From Paenarthrobacter sp. DKR-5 (GTDB lineage: Bacteria; Actinomycetota; Actinomycetes; Actinomycetales; Micrococcaceae), in contig NZ_JAHBOI010000004.1 of NCBI RefSeq assembly GCF_018531425.1, positions 310,001 through 374,000 on the forward strand: a stretch of DNA of 64,000 nt, read 5' to 3'. Both the position numbers and the translations under genes were made by a program. Under the pieces are notes generated by a model. The model ran no database searches. It saw nothing but the letters and a program-made list of their open reading frames with translations, and was not told the origin of the DNA. The stretch's first letter is position 1; every line of letters begins with the position of its first letter. This document shows, in pieces, positions 55,678 through 64,000 of this stretch.

Positions 55678-56808
55678 GTGGCACACCAGTGGCGCGGAGT
55701 GATCCGCGAATACGCCGACCGACTGCCCGTGACCGAGACGACGCGGGTGATCACCCTCGGCGAGGGCGGCACCCCGCTGGTTCCGGCCCGGGCCCTCTCG
55801 GAGCTCACCGGCTCCACCGTGTACCTGAAGGTCGAGGGCATGAACCCCACGGGTTCCTTCAAGGACCGCGGCATGACCATGGCGATGACCGCCGCCGTCG
55901 AAGCCGGGGCGAAGGCCGTCGTCTGCGCCTCCACCGGCAACACCTCGGCGTCGGCGGCCGCCTATGCGACGGCCGCCGGGCTGACCTGCGCGGTGCTGGT
56001 CCCCGAGGGCAAGATCTCGATGGGCAAGCTCAGCCAGGCCATCGCGCACGGCGCAACCTTGCTGCAGGTGGACGGCAACTTCGACAACTGCCTGGAGGTC
56101 GCCCGGAAACTGGCGGACTCCTACCCGGTCTTCCTGGTCAACTCCGTCAACCCGGCGCGCATCCAGGGCCAGAAGACCGGTGCGTTCGAAGTGGTCGATG
56201 CGCTCGGCGACGCCCCGGACATCCACGTGCTGCCCGTCGGCAACGCCGGCAACATCAGCGCCTACTGGAAGGGCTACCAGGAGTACGCGGCGCCGTACGA
56301 GTCGGCCACCGCGGGCACCCTCCCGGCCGTGGCGACCAGGACGCCCGCCATGTGGGGCTTCCAGGCTGCCGGTGCGGCCCCGTTCGTCGCCGGGCACCCG
56401 ATCACCGAGCCGGACACCATCGCCACCGCCATCCGGATCGGCAATCCCGCGTCCTGGGACACCGCGGTCGCCGCGCGGGATGACTCCGGCGGCCTCATCG
56501 AGGCCGTGACGGACGAGCAGATCCTCGCTGCGCACCGCTGGCTCTCCGCCAAGGAGGGCGTCTTCGTGGAGCCCGGGTCCGCCGCCGGCGTCGCCGGCCT
56601 GATCAAGAAGCACGCGGCCGGCGAGGTGCCGACCGGCAAGACGATCGTCATCACGGTCACCGGCCACGGCCTGAAGGACCCGCAGTGGGCCCTGCGCAAC
56701 GCCGACGGCTCCGAGGTCGTGCCGCAGAAGGTGGCCTTCGACGTCGTGACCGTCGCCGCGGCGCTCGGCCTCGACACCGGCGTGCACGCCGGCGAGGATG
56801 AGGCCTGA
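55678..56808 (+). CDS. thrC: threonine synthase
   Basis: A 376-residue fold-II PLP enzyme converting O-phosphohomoserine to threonine. The PLP lysine lies in [14 protein letters not shown] (K61), with [14 protein letters not shown] and the glycine-rich [18 protein letters not shown] phosphate-binding loops. The GTG at 55678 follows the hom stop without a gap and has GGAAGGAA upstream. Confidence 0.95.
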   Translation: MAHQWRGVIREYADRLPVTETTRVITLGEGGTPLVPARALSELTGSTVYLKVEGMNPTGSFKDRGMTMAMTAAVEAGAKAVVCASTGNTSASAAAYATAAGLTCAVLVPEGKISMGKLSQAIAHGATLLQVDGNFDNCLEVARKLADSYPVFLVNSVNPARIQGQKTGAFEVVDALGDAPDIHVLPVGNAGNISAYWKGYQEYAAPYESATAGTLPAVATRTPAMWGFQAAGAAPFVAGHPITEPDTIATAIRIGNPASWDTAVAARDDSGGLIEAVTDEQILAAHRWLSAKEGVFVEPGSAAGVAGLIKKHAAGEVPTGKTIVITVTGHGLKDPQWALRNADGSEVVPQKVAFDVVTVAAALGLDTGVHAGEDEA

Positions 56809-56810
56809 CG

Positions 56811-57758
56811 GTGGCAGATGCGGTGCTGCCCGGGCAGTCCGTCACGGTCAGGGTCCCGGCGACCAGCGCCAACCTCGGGCCCGGCTTCGACACCATGGGC
56901 CTGGCCCTGACGCTCCACGACACGGTCACCGTCGAAACCCTCGACAGCGATGAGCTGGTCTTCGACCTGCGCGGCGAAGGCGTGGAGGAGCTGCCCCGCG
57001 ATGCCAGCCATCTGGTGGTGCGCTGCGTCGACGCCGCCCTCGACCGGGCGGGCTACTGCCGGCGCGGGCTGAAGGTCAGCGCCGAGAACGTCATTCCGCA
57101 CGGCCGCGGCCTCGGGTCCTCGGCGTCAGCGATCGTCTCCGGCGTGCTCGCCGGCAACGCGCTGCTGCCGCCGGAGGCCCGGCTCGACGACGACGGCGTG
57201 CTGCAGCTCGCCTCGGAGCTCGAAGGCCATCCCGACAACATCGCGCCTGCCCTGACAGGTGCGCTGTCCGTGTCCTGGCAGGCGGGGGACAGCTACCGCA
57301 GCGCGCGGATCGTCCCGGCGGCCTCAATCGTGCCGGTCGTGGCGATCCCGCAGGTGGAATTGTCCACCGAGACGGCCCGGGCCATGCTTCCCTCCTCCGT
57401 GTCGCACCAGAGCGCGGCGGCCAACTCGGGCCGCGCGGCCCTGCTGGTGCACGCCCTGACCGCCGACCCGTCGCTGCTGGTGGAAGGCACCGAGGACTTC
57501 CTGCACCAGAGCTACCGGGCCGAAGCGATGGGCGCCAGCGCCGAGCTGATGAACGCCCTGCGGGAGCACGGCCACGCGGCGGTCATATCGGGCGCGGGGC
57601 CGACCGTACTGGTCCTTGCGGACGGCCCGGAGGACGCCGACGACGTGCAGCAGTCCATCGAGCGCTTTGCGGCCTTGAGCGAAAACAGCGCGAACTGGCG
57701 TGTTCTACGTCTCGCAGTTGACACAGAGGGTGCTAAAGTGGAGATGCACCGGCGGTAG
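56811..57758 (+). CDS. thrB: homoserine kinase
   Basis: A 315-residue GHMP kinase: VRVPATSANLGPGFDTMGLA (about residues 11-30), the ATP loop IPHGRGLGSSASAIVSG (about 91-107) and the C-terminal VISGAGPTVLVL. It phosphorylates homoserine for ThrC. GTG at 56811, two bases after thrC. The 270 bases to rho are not translated in a convincing way. Confidence 0.95.
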   Translation: MADAVLPGQSVTVRVPATSANLGPGFDTMGLALTLHDTVTVETLDSDELVFDLRGEGVEELPRDASHLVVRCVDAALDRAGYCRRGLKVSAENVIPHGRGLGSSASAIVSGVLAGNALLPPEARLDDDGVLQLASELEGHPDNIAPALTGALSVSWQAGDSYRSARIVPAASIVPVVAIPQVELSTETARAMLPSSVSHQSAAANSGRAALLVHALTADPSLLVEGTEDFLHQSYRAEAMGASAELMNALREHGHAAVISGAGPTVLVLADGPEDADDVQQSIERFAALSENSANWRVLRLAVDTEGAKVEMHRR

Positions 57759-58028
57759 CGCCTCAATGGCCACCGAGACGGACCCTTTCAGCTAAGGATC
57801 CCCGGAGCCACCTTCGAAGGCCTGTCTGACAGACTCACGGACGCGTTCCGTGCCTAAGGCTCTGAGCCCGCGGCGGCCAGCCATTCCCTTGCAAGGTGCA
57901 CTTTTTTACGGCTCCGCCTGGAAGAAGACCAAGGCTAAGCCAGACACCCCTGCCGTATTTCTGAGGTACGGCCGGATCAAATCACCGCGGTTCGTCTCTG
58001 AACCGCCGTCGAGGGGGAAGGATCCTTC
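57759..58028 (+). promoter_or_regulatory. rho leader region
   Basis: A 270-base leader with several hairpins: CACGGA/TCCGTG (57836-57852), GCCGTA/TACGGC (about 57953-57974), and GCGGTTC/GAACCGC (57987-58006) immediately before the GAGGGGGAAGG ribosome-binding site. rho is autoregulated in many bacteria through its leader; a similar role here is inference. Confidence 0.5.
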
Positions 58029-58032
58029 GTGA
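57850..58032 (+). CDS. 60-codon upstream frame overlapping the rho start
   Basis: GTG at 57850 opens a 60-residue basic frame (MPKALSPRRPAIPLQG...SRGKDPS) whose TGA overlaps the rho GTG as GTGA. Third-position GC is only about two thirds, below neighbouring genes, and no good ribosome-binding site is seen. It may be a leader peptide or chance. Confidence 0.25.
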   Translation: MPKALSPRRPAIPLQGALFYGSAWKKTKAKPDTPAVFLRYGRIKSPRFVSEPPSRGKDPS

Positions 58033-60110
58033 CAGAAACCACTGACCTGGCAACAGGTGTGGACCACGCAACTTCGGCTGCTGAAGGCAGCAAGAGCAGC
58101 GGACTCGCCGGCCTGAAGCTGGCCCAGCTGCAGGCTCTTGCGGGGCAGCTTGGCATCACGGGCGGTTCCCGGATGCGCAAGGGCGACCTCGTGGCCGCCA
58201 TTTCCGACCACCAGCGCGGTTCCTCCGTCGCTGACCGCCAGCCGCGCGCGGCTGTTCGCACTGAGCAGGCTCCGGCCGCCGAGGCGCAGGCTCCCGCCGC
58301 TGCCGAGGCTCCGGCTGCCGCAGAAGGTGCCGAGGCTCCGCGCCGCACCCGCGGCCGCAGCCGCCGCGCCGCGAGTGACGGCGTCATCAGCGCCCCGGCC
58401 GGGACCGAAACGCCCGCCGAAACCGCTCCTGCCGCCGCTGCTGTGCAGCCGGCCCTCGAGGCCGGCCACGGCGAGGCAGCCGAACTGGAGCAGGGCGGCC
58501 GCCGCCAGCCCCGCGTGCGCAACCGCCGCGGCGGCGAGCAGGCCGAGGCCGAGACCGTGCAGGGCCAGCCCGCCGAACAGCGCGCCGAGCAGCAGCGTTC
58601 CGAACAGCGCGGCTCCGAGCAGCGCCAGGACCGTGCCGAGCGGACCGAGGAGTCCTCGCAGAACGGCCGGGGCCGTGACAACGAGGGCCGCGGCCAGCGC
58701 GGGGAGCGCGGCGAGCAGAACCAGCGCAACGAAAACCAGCGCGAGAACCGCAACCAGCGCGGCGGCCGTGAGGACGTGCGCAGCGACAACCGCGACGACA
58801 GCGAGGACGGCGGCCGCGGCCGGAACCGGCGCAACCGCAACCGCAACGAGCGCGGCGGCCGGGACAACGACCGCTTCCGGGACCGCAACGACCGCCGTCG
58901 CGGCCGCAGCCAGGGCCCCGAGGTCGACGACGTCGAGGTGACCGACGACGACGTGCTGCTGCCCGTGGCAGGCATCCTGGACGTGCTGGAGAACTACGCG
59001 TTCATCCGCACCTCCGGCTACCTGCCCGGCCAGAACGACGTCTACGTCTCCCTCGCCCAGGTGAAGAAGTACAACCTGCGCAAGGGCGACGCCGTCGTCG
59101 GCGCCATCCGCGCGCCGCGTGAAGGCGAGCAGCAGAACCAAGGCAACCGCCAGAAGTTCAACGCGCTCGTCCGCGTCACCAGCATCAACGGCAAGACACC
59201 GGAGGAGATGAAGGACCGGGTCGACTTCGCGAAGCTGATCCCGCTCTACCCCTCCGAGCGCCTGCGCCTTGAGACCGAGCCCAAGAAGATCGGTCCCCGC
59301 GTCATCGACCTCGTGGCCCCGATCGGCAAGGGCCAGCGCGGCCTGATCGTGTCCCCGCCGAAGGCCGGCAAGACGCTGATCCTGCAGTCCATCGCGAACG
59401 CGATCACCACCAATAACCCTGAGGTCCACCTCATGATGGTCCTGGTGGACGAGCGTCCCGAGGAAGTCACGGACATGCAGCGCACGGTCAAGGGCGAGGT
59501 TATTGCCTCCACCTTCGACCGCCCGGCCGATGACCACACCACGGTCGCCGAGCTCTCCATCGAGCGGGCCAAGCGCCTGGTCGAAATGGGCATGGACGTC
59601 GTGGTGCTGCTCGACTCGATGACCCGTCTGGGCCGTGCCTACAACCTGGCCGCTCCCGCGTCGGGCCGCATCCTCTCCGGTGGTGTCGACTCGGCAGCGC
59701 TCTACCCGCCGAAGCGCTTCTTCGGTGCCGCCCGCAACATCGAGAACGGCGGCTCGCTGACCATCCTGGCGACCGCTCTCGTGGAGACCGGATCCAAGAT
59801 GGACGAGGTCATCTTCGAGGAGTTCAAGGGCACCGGCAACATGGAACTGCGCCTGTCCCGCCAGCTGGCCGACAAGCGCATCTTCCCGGCCGTGGACGTC
59901 AACGCGTCCGGCACCCGGCGCGAGGAGAACCTGCTCTCGCCTGAGGAAGTCAAGATCATGTGGAAGCTGCGCCGGGTCCTTTCCGGGCTCGAGACGCAGC
60001 AGTCGCTGGAACTGCTCACCTCCAAGATCCGCGAGACGCAGTCCAACGTCGAGTTCCTGATGCAGGTGCAGAAGACGACGCTTGGCGCCAAGGGCGACGA
60101 CGACAAGTAG
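58029..60110 (+). CDS. rho: transcription termination factor Rho
   Basis: A 693-residue Rho, far longer than the about 420 residues of E. coli Rho. An N-terminal Rho_N helix bundle (about 26-65, LAQLQALAGQLGITGGSRM) is followed by a 230-residue low-complexity insertion rich in Arg, Asn, Gln, Glu and Gly (about 70-295). After it come the cold-shock-like RNA-binding domain and the RecA-type motor with P-loop SPPKAGKTLI (about 441-450) and DSMTRLGRAYN. Such inserts are typical of actinobacterial Rho and strengthen RNA binding. The GTG at 58029 follows GAGGGGGAAGG. Confidence 0.95.
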   Translation: MTETTDLATGVDHATSAAEGSKSSGLAGLKLAQLQALAGQLGITGGSRMRKGDLVAAISDHQRGSSVADRQPRAAVRTEQAPAAEAQAPAAAEAPAAAEGAEAPRRTRGRSRRAASDGVISAPAGTETPAETAPAAAAVQPALEAGHGEAAELEQGGRRQPRVRNRRGGEQAEAETVQGQPAEQRAEQQRSEQRGSEQRQDRAERTEESSQNGRGRDNEGRGQRGERGEQNQRNENQRENRNQRGGREDVRSDNRDDSEDGGRGRNRRNRNRNERGGRDNDRFRDRNDRRRGRSQGPEVDDVEVTDDDVLLPVAGILDVLENYAFIRTSGYLPGQNDVYVSLAQVKKYNLRKGDAVVGAIRAPREGEQQNQGNRQKFNALVRVTSINGKTPEEMKDRVDFAKLIPLYPSERLRLETEPKKIGPRVIDLVAPIGKGQRGLIVSPPKAGKTLILQSIANAITTNNPEVHLMMVLVDERPEEVTDMQRTVKGEVIASTFDRPADDHTTVAELSIERAKRLVEMGMDVVVLLDSMTRLGRAYNLAAPASGRILSGGVDSAALYPPKRFFGAARNIENGGSLTILATALVETGSKMDEVIFEEFKGTGNMELRLSRQLADKRIFPAVDVNASGTRREENLLSPEEVKIMWKLRRVLSGLETQQSLELLTSKIRETQSNVEFLMQVQKTTLGAKGDDDK

Positions 60111-60120
60111 CTCTGCCTTC

Positions 60121-60234
60121 CCGCTCAAAATATGCCGGCCCCGCCCCTGCGCCGGGTGGTTCACGATCTGCGATCGTGAGCCACCCGGCTTCGGCAGGCC
60201 CGATGCCACTCCCTGGCCGGCATATTTTGAGCGG
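60121..60234. repeat. nested palindromic element between rho and prfA
   Basis: Perfect 20-bp outer arms (60121-60140 and 60215-60234, CCGCTCAAAATATGCCGGCC) enclose an inner 18-bp hairpin (60151-60168 / 60172-60189, one mismatch, TGC loop). The outer arms contain AAAATAT and ATATTTT in a very GC-rich setting. It could be the rho terminator, a processing site or a REP/MITE-like element. No target duplication was found. Confidence 0.85.
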
Positions 60235-60295
60235 TCTGTTTTTAAGTCCCCTTGGTCGTAACTAGACTCTTGCAAAGAGTCGAAAGAGGTTTTTG

Positions 60296-61369
60296 ATGTT
60301 TGAGTCCGTACAGGGTCTGTTGGATGAGCATGCTGATTTGCAGCTCCGGTTGAGTGATCCTGCGGTGCATGCGGACCAGTCGCTGGCCCGGAAACTGGGA
60401 CGGCGGTATGCGGAACTGAGCGGAATCGTCGAGGCGCACCGCAAGTGGCACACGCTTGAGGACGACCTGGCTGCGGCGAAGGAAATGGCCGCGGAGGATC
60501 CAGATTTTGCCGCCGAGGTGCCGACGCTGCAGGCCGACCTCGAGAAGGCGCAGGAGAAGCTGCGCCGGCTGCTCATCCCGCGCGACCCGGACGACTCCCG
60601 CAACGTGATCCTCGAAGTGAAGGCGGGCGAAGGCGGCGACGAATCGGCCTTGTTCGCCGGCGACCTGCTGCGCATGTACACCCGCTACGCGGAGAGCCGC
60701 GGCTGGAAGACGGAGATCATCTCGGCGAACGAGTCGGATCTGGGCGGCTACAAGGACGTCCAGCTTGCCGTCAAGGGCAACTCCAACGACCCGGCCGAGG
60801 GCGTGTACGCCCGGCTGAAGTTCGAAGGCGGCGTGCACCGTGTCCAGCGCGTGCCGGTGACCGAATCCCAGGGCCGCATCCACACCTCGGCTGCCGGCGT
60901 CCTCGTGCTTCCCGAGGTGGACGAGCCCGAAGAGGTCGAGATCAGCCAGAACGACCTCAAGATCGATGTCTACCGGTCTTCGGGCCCGGGCGGCCAGTCC
61001 GTGAACACCACCGACTCCGCCGTGCGCATCACCCACCTGCCCACGGGCATCGTGGTGGCGATGCAGAACGAAAAGTCGCAGCTGCAGAACCGCGAAGCGG
61101 CGATGCGCGTGCTGCGGGCGCGGCTGCTGGCCCACCAGCAGGAGCAGATCGACGCGGCGAACTCGGAGGCCCGCAAGTCCCAGATCCGCACCATGGACCG
61201 CTCCGAGCGGATCCGGACCTACAACTTCCCGGAGAACCGCATCGCCGACCACCGCACCGGGTACAAGGCCTACAACCTTGACCAGGTGATGAACGGCGAT
61301 CTCGAACCCGTGGTGCAGTCCGCGATCGAGATGGACGAACAGGCCCGCCTGGACGCCATCGGCGAGTAG
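60296..61369 (+). CDS. prfA: peptide chain release factor 1
   Basis: A 357-residue class I release factor reading UAA and UAG. The GGQ motif lies in [17 protein letters not shown] (about residues 228-244), and its Gln is the substrate of the PrmC encoded next door. [20 protein letters not shown] and [15 protein letters not shown] are further family blocks. The ATG at 60296 has AAAGAGG upstream; the preceding TTG would add one residue only. Confidence 0.96.
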   Translation: MFESVQGLLDEHADLQLRLSDPAVHADQSLARKLGRRYAELSGIVEAHRKWHTLEDDLAAAKEMAAEDPDFAAEVPTLQADLEKAQEKLRRLLIPRDPDDSRNVILEVKAGEGGDESALFAGDLLRMYTRYAESRGWKTEIISANESDLGGYKDVQLAVKGNSNDPAEGVYARLKFEGGVHRVQRVPVTESQGRIHTSAAGVLVLPEVDEPEEVEISQNDLKIDVYRSSGPGGQSVNTTDSAVRITHLPTGIVVAMQNEKSQLQNREAAMRVLRARLLAHQQEQIDAANSEARKSQIRTMDRSERIRTYNFPENRIADHRTGYKAYNLDQVMNGDLEPVVQSAIEMDEQARLDAIGE

Positions 61370-61393
61370 CCGCACCGGAACCGGAACAAGGCA

Positions 61394-62245
61394 GTGGAGC
61401 AGACCCTTCAGGAAGCAGTCCGCGCTGCGGCCGGACGCCTGGCCGACGCCGGCGTGCCGTCGCCGCGCGTTGACGCAGAGCTGCTGGCCGCCCACTTGCT
61501 GGGCACCTCGGTCGGCTCCGTGCGCGCCCGCATGCTCACCGGAGCAAAGGCGCCGGCAGGCTATGAGGACCTGGTCGCTGAGCGCGCCCGCCGCATTCCG
61601 CTGCAGCACATCACGGGCAAGGCGTACTTCCGGCACCTCGAGCTGCACGTGGGCCCGGGCGTCTTCATCCCGCGTCCGGAGACCGAATCCGTGGTGCAGC
61701 TCGCGCTCGACTGGATCGGAAGCTCCGGCCTCGCTGCGCCCGTGGTCGTGGACCTTGGCACGGGCTCGGGAGCGATCGCCGGCTCGGTCGCGCAGGAAGT
61801 GCCGCAGGCCCGGGTGCACGCGGTGGAAAAAAGCCCGCTGGCGTTCGCCTGGGCAGAGCTGAACCTCCGTCCGCTGGGGGTGGACCTCGTTCTGGGGGAT
61901 CTGCGGGACGCCTTCGGCGAGCTGGACGGCACCGTCGACGTCGTCGTCAGCAACCCGCCGTACATCCCGGCGGCCGCCGTGCCGCGGGAGCCCGAGGTGG
62001 CGGGCCATGACCCGCAGGAAGCACTGTACGGCGGGGGAGAGGACGGGCTCCAGCTGCCGCTCGCGGCAGCCGCCAGCGCCGCGCGCCTGCTGCGCCCGGG
62101 CGGCTTCTTCGTGATGGAGCACGCCGAGGTGCAGGCTCCCGAAATCCTCGCCCGGCTCGCCCGGGACGGGCACTGGGAGCAGGTGCGCACCCACCAGGAC
62201 CTGAACGCAAAGGACCGCGCCACGAGCGCCGTCCGCAGCAAGTGA
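61394..62245 (+). CDS. prmC: release factor glutamine methyltransferase
   Basis: A 283-residue SAM-dependent methyltransferase that modifies the GGQ glutamine of release factors. It has an N-terminal helical domain (1-85), the SAM-binding VVDLGTGSGAIAGSVAQ and the catalytic NPPYIP (in VVSNPPYIPAAAV). It lies 24 bases after prfA, its partner substrate. Start GTG at 61394. Confidence 0.94.
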   Translation: MEQTLQEAVRAAAGRLADAGVPSPRVDAELLAAHLLGTSVGSVRARMLTGAKAPAGYEDLVAERARRIPLQHITGKAYFRHLELHVGPGVFIPRPETESVVQLALDWIGSSGLAAPVVVDLGTGSGAIAGSVAQEVPQARVHAVEKSPLAFAWAELNLRPLGVDLVLGDLRDAFGELDGTVDVVVSNPPYIPAAAVPREPEVAGHDPQEALYGGGEDGLQLPLAAAASAARLLRPGGFFVMEHAEVQAPEILARLARDGHWEQVRTHQDLNAKDRATSAVRSK

Positions 62246-62260
62246 TGAAAGAATGGGCCA

Positions 62261-63019
62261 GTGACCACCAGTTTCAACTGCACTGACGAGGATCAGCGGG
62301 CCGAAGGGCTTGCCCAGGCACAGAAGGCCATTGCTGCGCAGCAGTGCGTCGTCATGCCCACCGACACGGTCTACGGCATCGCCGCGGACGCCTTTTCCGC
62401 GCGGGCGGTGGCGACGCTGCTCGCGGCCAAGGGACGCGGCCGGAGCATGCCCCCGCCGGTGCTGATTCCGCGGCTGCAGACCCTGGACGGACTGGCCGCC
62501 GACATCCACCCGGACGCGCGCCGGCTCGCGGAACGCTTCTGGCCCGGCGGCCTGACCTTGATTTTCGCTGCGCAGCCCTCGCTCACCTGGGACCTGGGCG
62601 AGACCAAGGGCACCGTAGCGCTGCGCATCCCCGATGACCGGACGGCGCTGGACCTGCTGACCATCACCGGCCCGCTGGCTGTCTCATCCGCGAACCGGAC
62701 CGGCCAGCCGTCGGCGCGGACGGCGACAGAGGCCCGCGGCCAGCTGGGGGAGGCGGTGGAGGTCTACCTCGAGGACGGCTTCCGCCCCGTCGGCTCCGAC
62801 GACGCCGTGCCCTCCACGATCGTGGATGCGACCTCCGAGCCGCTGCGGGTCGTGCGGCAGGGCGCCGTGTCGCTGGAGCAGCTGCGCGAGGTGGTGCCCG
62901 GCATCCTCGGAGCCGGCGAGGTTCCGTCCGCGGAAACTCCCGCCGACGCGGCCACCGGGGATGCTCCCGTGGAAGAAGCCGCGGAGGAAGCGCCCGCCGG
63001 GGAGCCCTCCGGTTCATGA
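62261..63019 (+). CDS. tsaC: L-threonylcarbamoyladenylate synthase (Sua5/YrdC)
   Basis: A 252-residue YrdC-domain enzyme in the first step of tRNA t6A modification. Family blocks are CVVMPTDTVYGIAADAF, ERFWPGGLTLIF and GPLAVSSANRTGQPSA. The end is an Ala/Glu-rich tail of about 40 residues instead of the full Sua5 domain. Start GTG at 62261; stop overlaps the next start as ATGA. Confidence 0.9.
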   Translation: MTTSFNCTDEDQRAEGLAQAQKAIAAQQCVVMPTDTVYGIAADAFSARAVATLLAAKGRGRSMPPPVLIPRLQTLDGLAADIHPDARRLAERFWPGGLTLIFAAQPSLTWDLGETKGTVALRIPDDRTALDLLTITGPLAVSSANRTGQPSARTATEARGQLGEAVEVYLEDGFRPVGSDDAVPSTIVDATSEPLRVVRQGAVSLEQLREVVPGILGAGEVPSAETPADAATGDAPVEEAAEEAPAGEPSGS

Positions 63020-64000
63020 GGGCGTACCTGCTGGTCCTGCTGATCGCGGCGGCGGTGTCGTTCGTCTGCACGCCGCTCGCGCTGCGGACCGCGCGGCGCC
63101 TGAAGGTGTCGACACCGATCCGGGACCGGGACGTGCACTCCGAACCGACGCCCCGGCTGGGCGGTCTGGCGATGTTCGCCGGAGTGGCCGTGACCCTGGT
63201 GATCGCCTCCCGGATGAGCTTCCTGCACGGCATCTTCCGCGACAACGGCGCCGTCTGGGGAATCCTCGGCGGGGCCGCCGTCGTCATGCTGCTCGGCGTC
63301 GCCGACGACATCTGGGACCTGCCCTGGTGGCTCAAGCTCGGAGGCCAGGTGGTTGGCGCCCTGATCGTGGCCCAATGGGGAGTGAGCCTGTACCAGATCC
63401 CGCTCGGCCACATTCCGGTCAGCGACCCGCTCCTGCAGGTGGCGATGACCACCTTCCTGATCGTGCTGACCATGAACGCGATCAACTTCGTCGACGGCCT
63501 GGACGGCCTCGCTGCCGGCGTCGCCGTGATCGGCGGCGCCGCGTTCTTCATCTTCACCTACTGGGTCACCCGCACGGCCAGCGCGGAGGACTACTCGAAC
63601 CTTGCCACGCTGATCATGGCCGCGCTGATCGGTGCCTGCCTCGGCTTCCTGCCGCACAACTTCTTTCCCGCCAAGATCTTCATGGGGGACGCGGGCTCCA
63701 TGCTGATCGGCCTGCTGATGGCCTCCGCGGCGATCGCCGCCGTCGGCCAGCCGGTGGGCGAAGGGATCCGCCGGGCCTACGGCCTGCCCGCGCTGATGCC
63801 CATCATCCTGCCCATCGCCGTGATGATGCTGCCGCTGGTGGACCTGCTGCTCGCGGTGGTGCGCCGCACGGCGCGGGGACGCTCGCCGTTCCACCCGGAC
63901 AAGGGCCACCTGCATCACAAGCTGATCGACCTGGGCTACACCCACCAGCAGTCGGTGCTGATCATGTACCTGTGGGCAGCCGTCACGGCCTTCGGCGTCG
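63016..64000 (+). CDS. wecA: MraY/WecA family glycosyl-1-phosphate transferase, 3' truncated
   Basis: At least 328 residues are visible; the frame runs off the window. It is an integral membrane enzyme that attaches a sugar-1-phosphate to polyprenyl phosphate for cell-envelope polymers. Motifs are PTPRLGGLAMF, LGVADDIWDLP (DDxxD-like), NAINFVDGLDGLAAGV, FMGDAGSMLIG and the HIH-type HPDKGHLHHKL. The ATG at 63016 overlaps the stop of the Sua5 gene. In related genomes the atp operon follows. It could equally be named tagO or rfe. Confidence 0.93.
   Translation, partial: MRAYLLVLLIAAAVSFVCTPLALRTARRLKVSTPIRDRDVHSEPTPRLGGLAMFAGVAVTLVIASRMSFLHGIFRDNGAVWGILGGAAVVMLLGVADDIWDLPWWLKLGGQVVGALIVAQWGVSLYQIPLGHIPVSDPLLQVAMTTFLIVLTMNAINFVDGLDGLAAGVAVIGGAAFFIFTYWVTRTASAEDYSNLATLIMAALIGACLGFLPHNFFPAKIFMGDAGSMLIGLLMASAAIAAVGQPVGEGIRRAYGLPALMPIILPIAVMMLPLVDLLLAVVRRTARGRSPFHPDKGHLHHKLIDLGYTHQQSVLIMYLWAAVTAFGV

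Noticed and set aside
60111-60295. rpmE (L31) between rho and prfA
   Set aside because: No frame with L31 features exists; the space is filled by the nested palindrome.

Overview
The window comes from the chromosome of a high-GC actinobacterium, most likely a Micrococcaceae member of the Arthrobacter/Pseudarthrobacter type. The evidence is the fused Kgd-type 2-oxoglutarate dehydrogenase, a SigR/RsrA mycothiol-type redox switch, a SAM-IV riboswitch, a 24-residue bL37 ribosomal protein, a DUF222-HNH protein, and the order argS-lysA-hom-thrC-thrB-rho-prfA-prmC-sua5-wecA. The assignment rests on family recognition by eye; no search was run. Many genes show a TANNNT hexamer about six bases before an ATG or GTG, the signature of leaderless transcripts.

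Layout. 1-2.6 kb: end of a LolA-like gene and an ABC exporter. 2.6-7.3 kb: a DUF222-HNH gene, a frameshifted IS481-type insertion with perfect 6-bp target duplication, and a SulP transporter divergent from a MerR regulator across a near-perfect 44-bp palindrome. 7.5-12 kb: GH3 lipoprotein-like hydrolase, MFS exporter, YrdB and YbdK genes. 12-14 kb: mntH-mntR manganese module. 14-15.6 kb: class V aminotransferase under a SAM-IV riboswitch. 15.7-19.6 kb: hisN, rsgA, aroA, doxX. 19.7-21 kb: sigR-rsrA and bL37. 21-24.3 kb: oxidoreductase, PadR/DUF4097 pair, degenerate SGNH protein. 24.3-30 kb: kgd divergent from guaB1. 30-36 kb: two CNNM/HlyC-type membrane proteins behind a small proline-rich upstream frame, then znuACB and zur. 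36-49.7 kb: housekeeping and accessory enzymes including hrpA, and a winged-helix/X25 protein divergent from malQ. 49.7 kb to the end: tRNA-Arg(CCG), an MFS gene, and the long argS-to-wecA cluster.

Genes that work together: mntH with mntR; znuACB with zur; sigR with rsrA; padR with the DUF4097 gene; lysA-hom-thrC-thrB for aspartate-family amino acids; prfA with prmC, which methylates release factors. No CRISPR array, rRNA operon, prophage or large mobile island was seen; the IS is the only mobile gene unit.

Most noteworthy: a probable glucan-sensing regulator (winged helix plus X25 domain) beside malQ; a proline/arginine-rich near-leaderless upstream frame abutting the CNNM pair; a two-promoter arrangement giving a 55-residue N-terminal extension of SigR; a nested palindrome between rho and prfA where rpmE usually lies; an SGNH protein lacking all four catalytic positions; and a 21-bp repeat that continues the ybdK reading frame beyond its stop.
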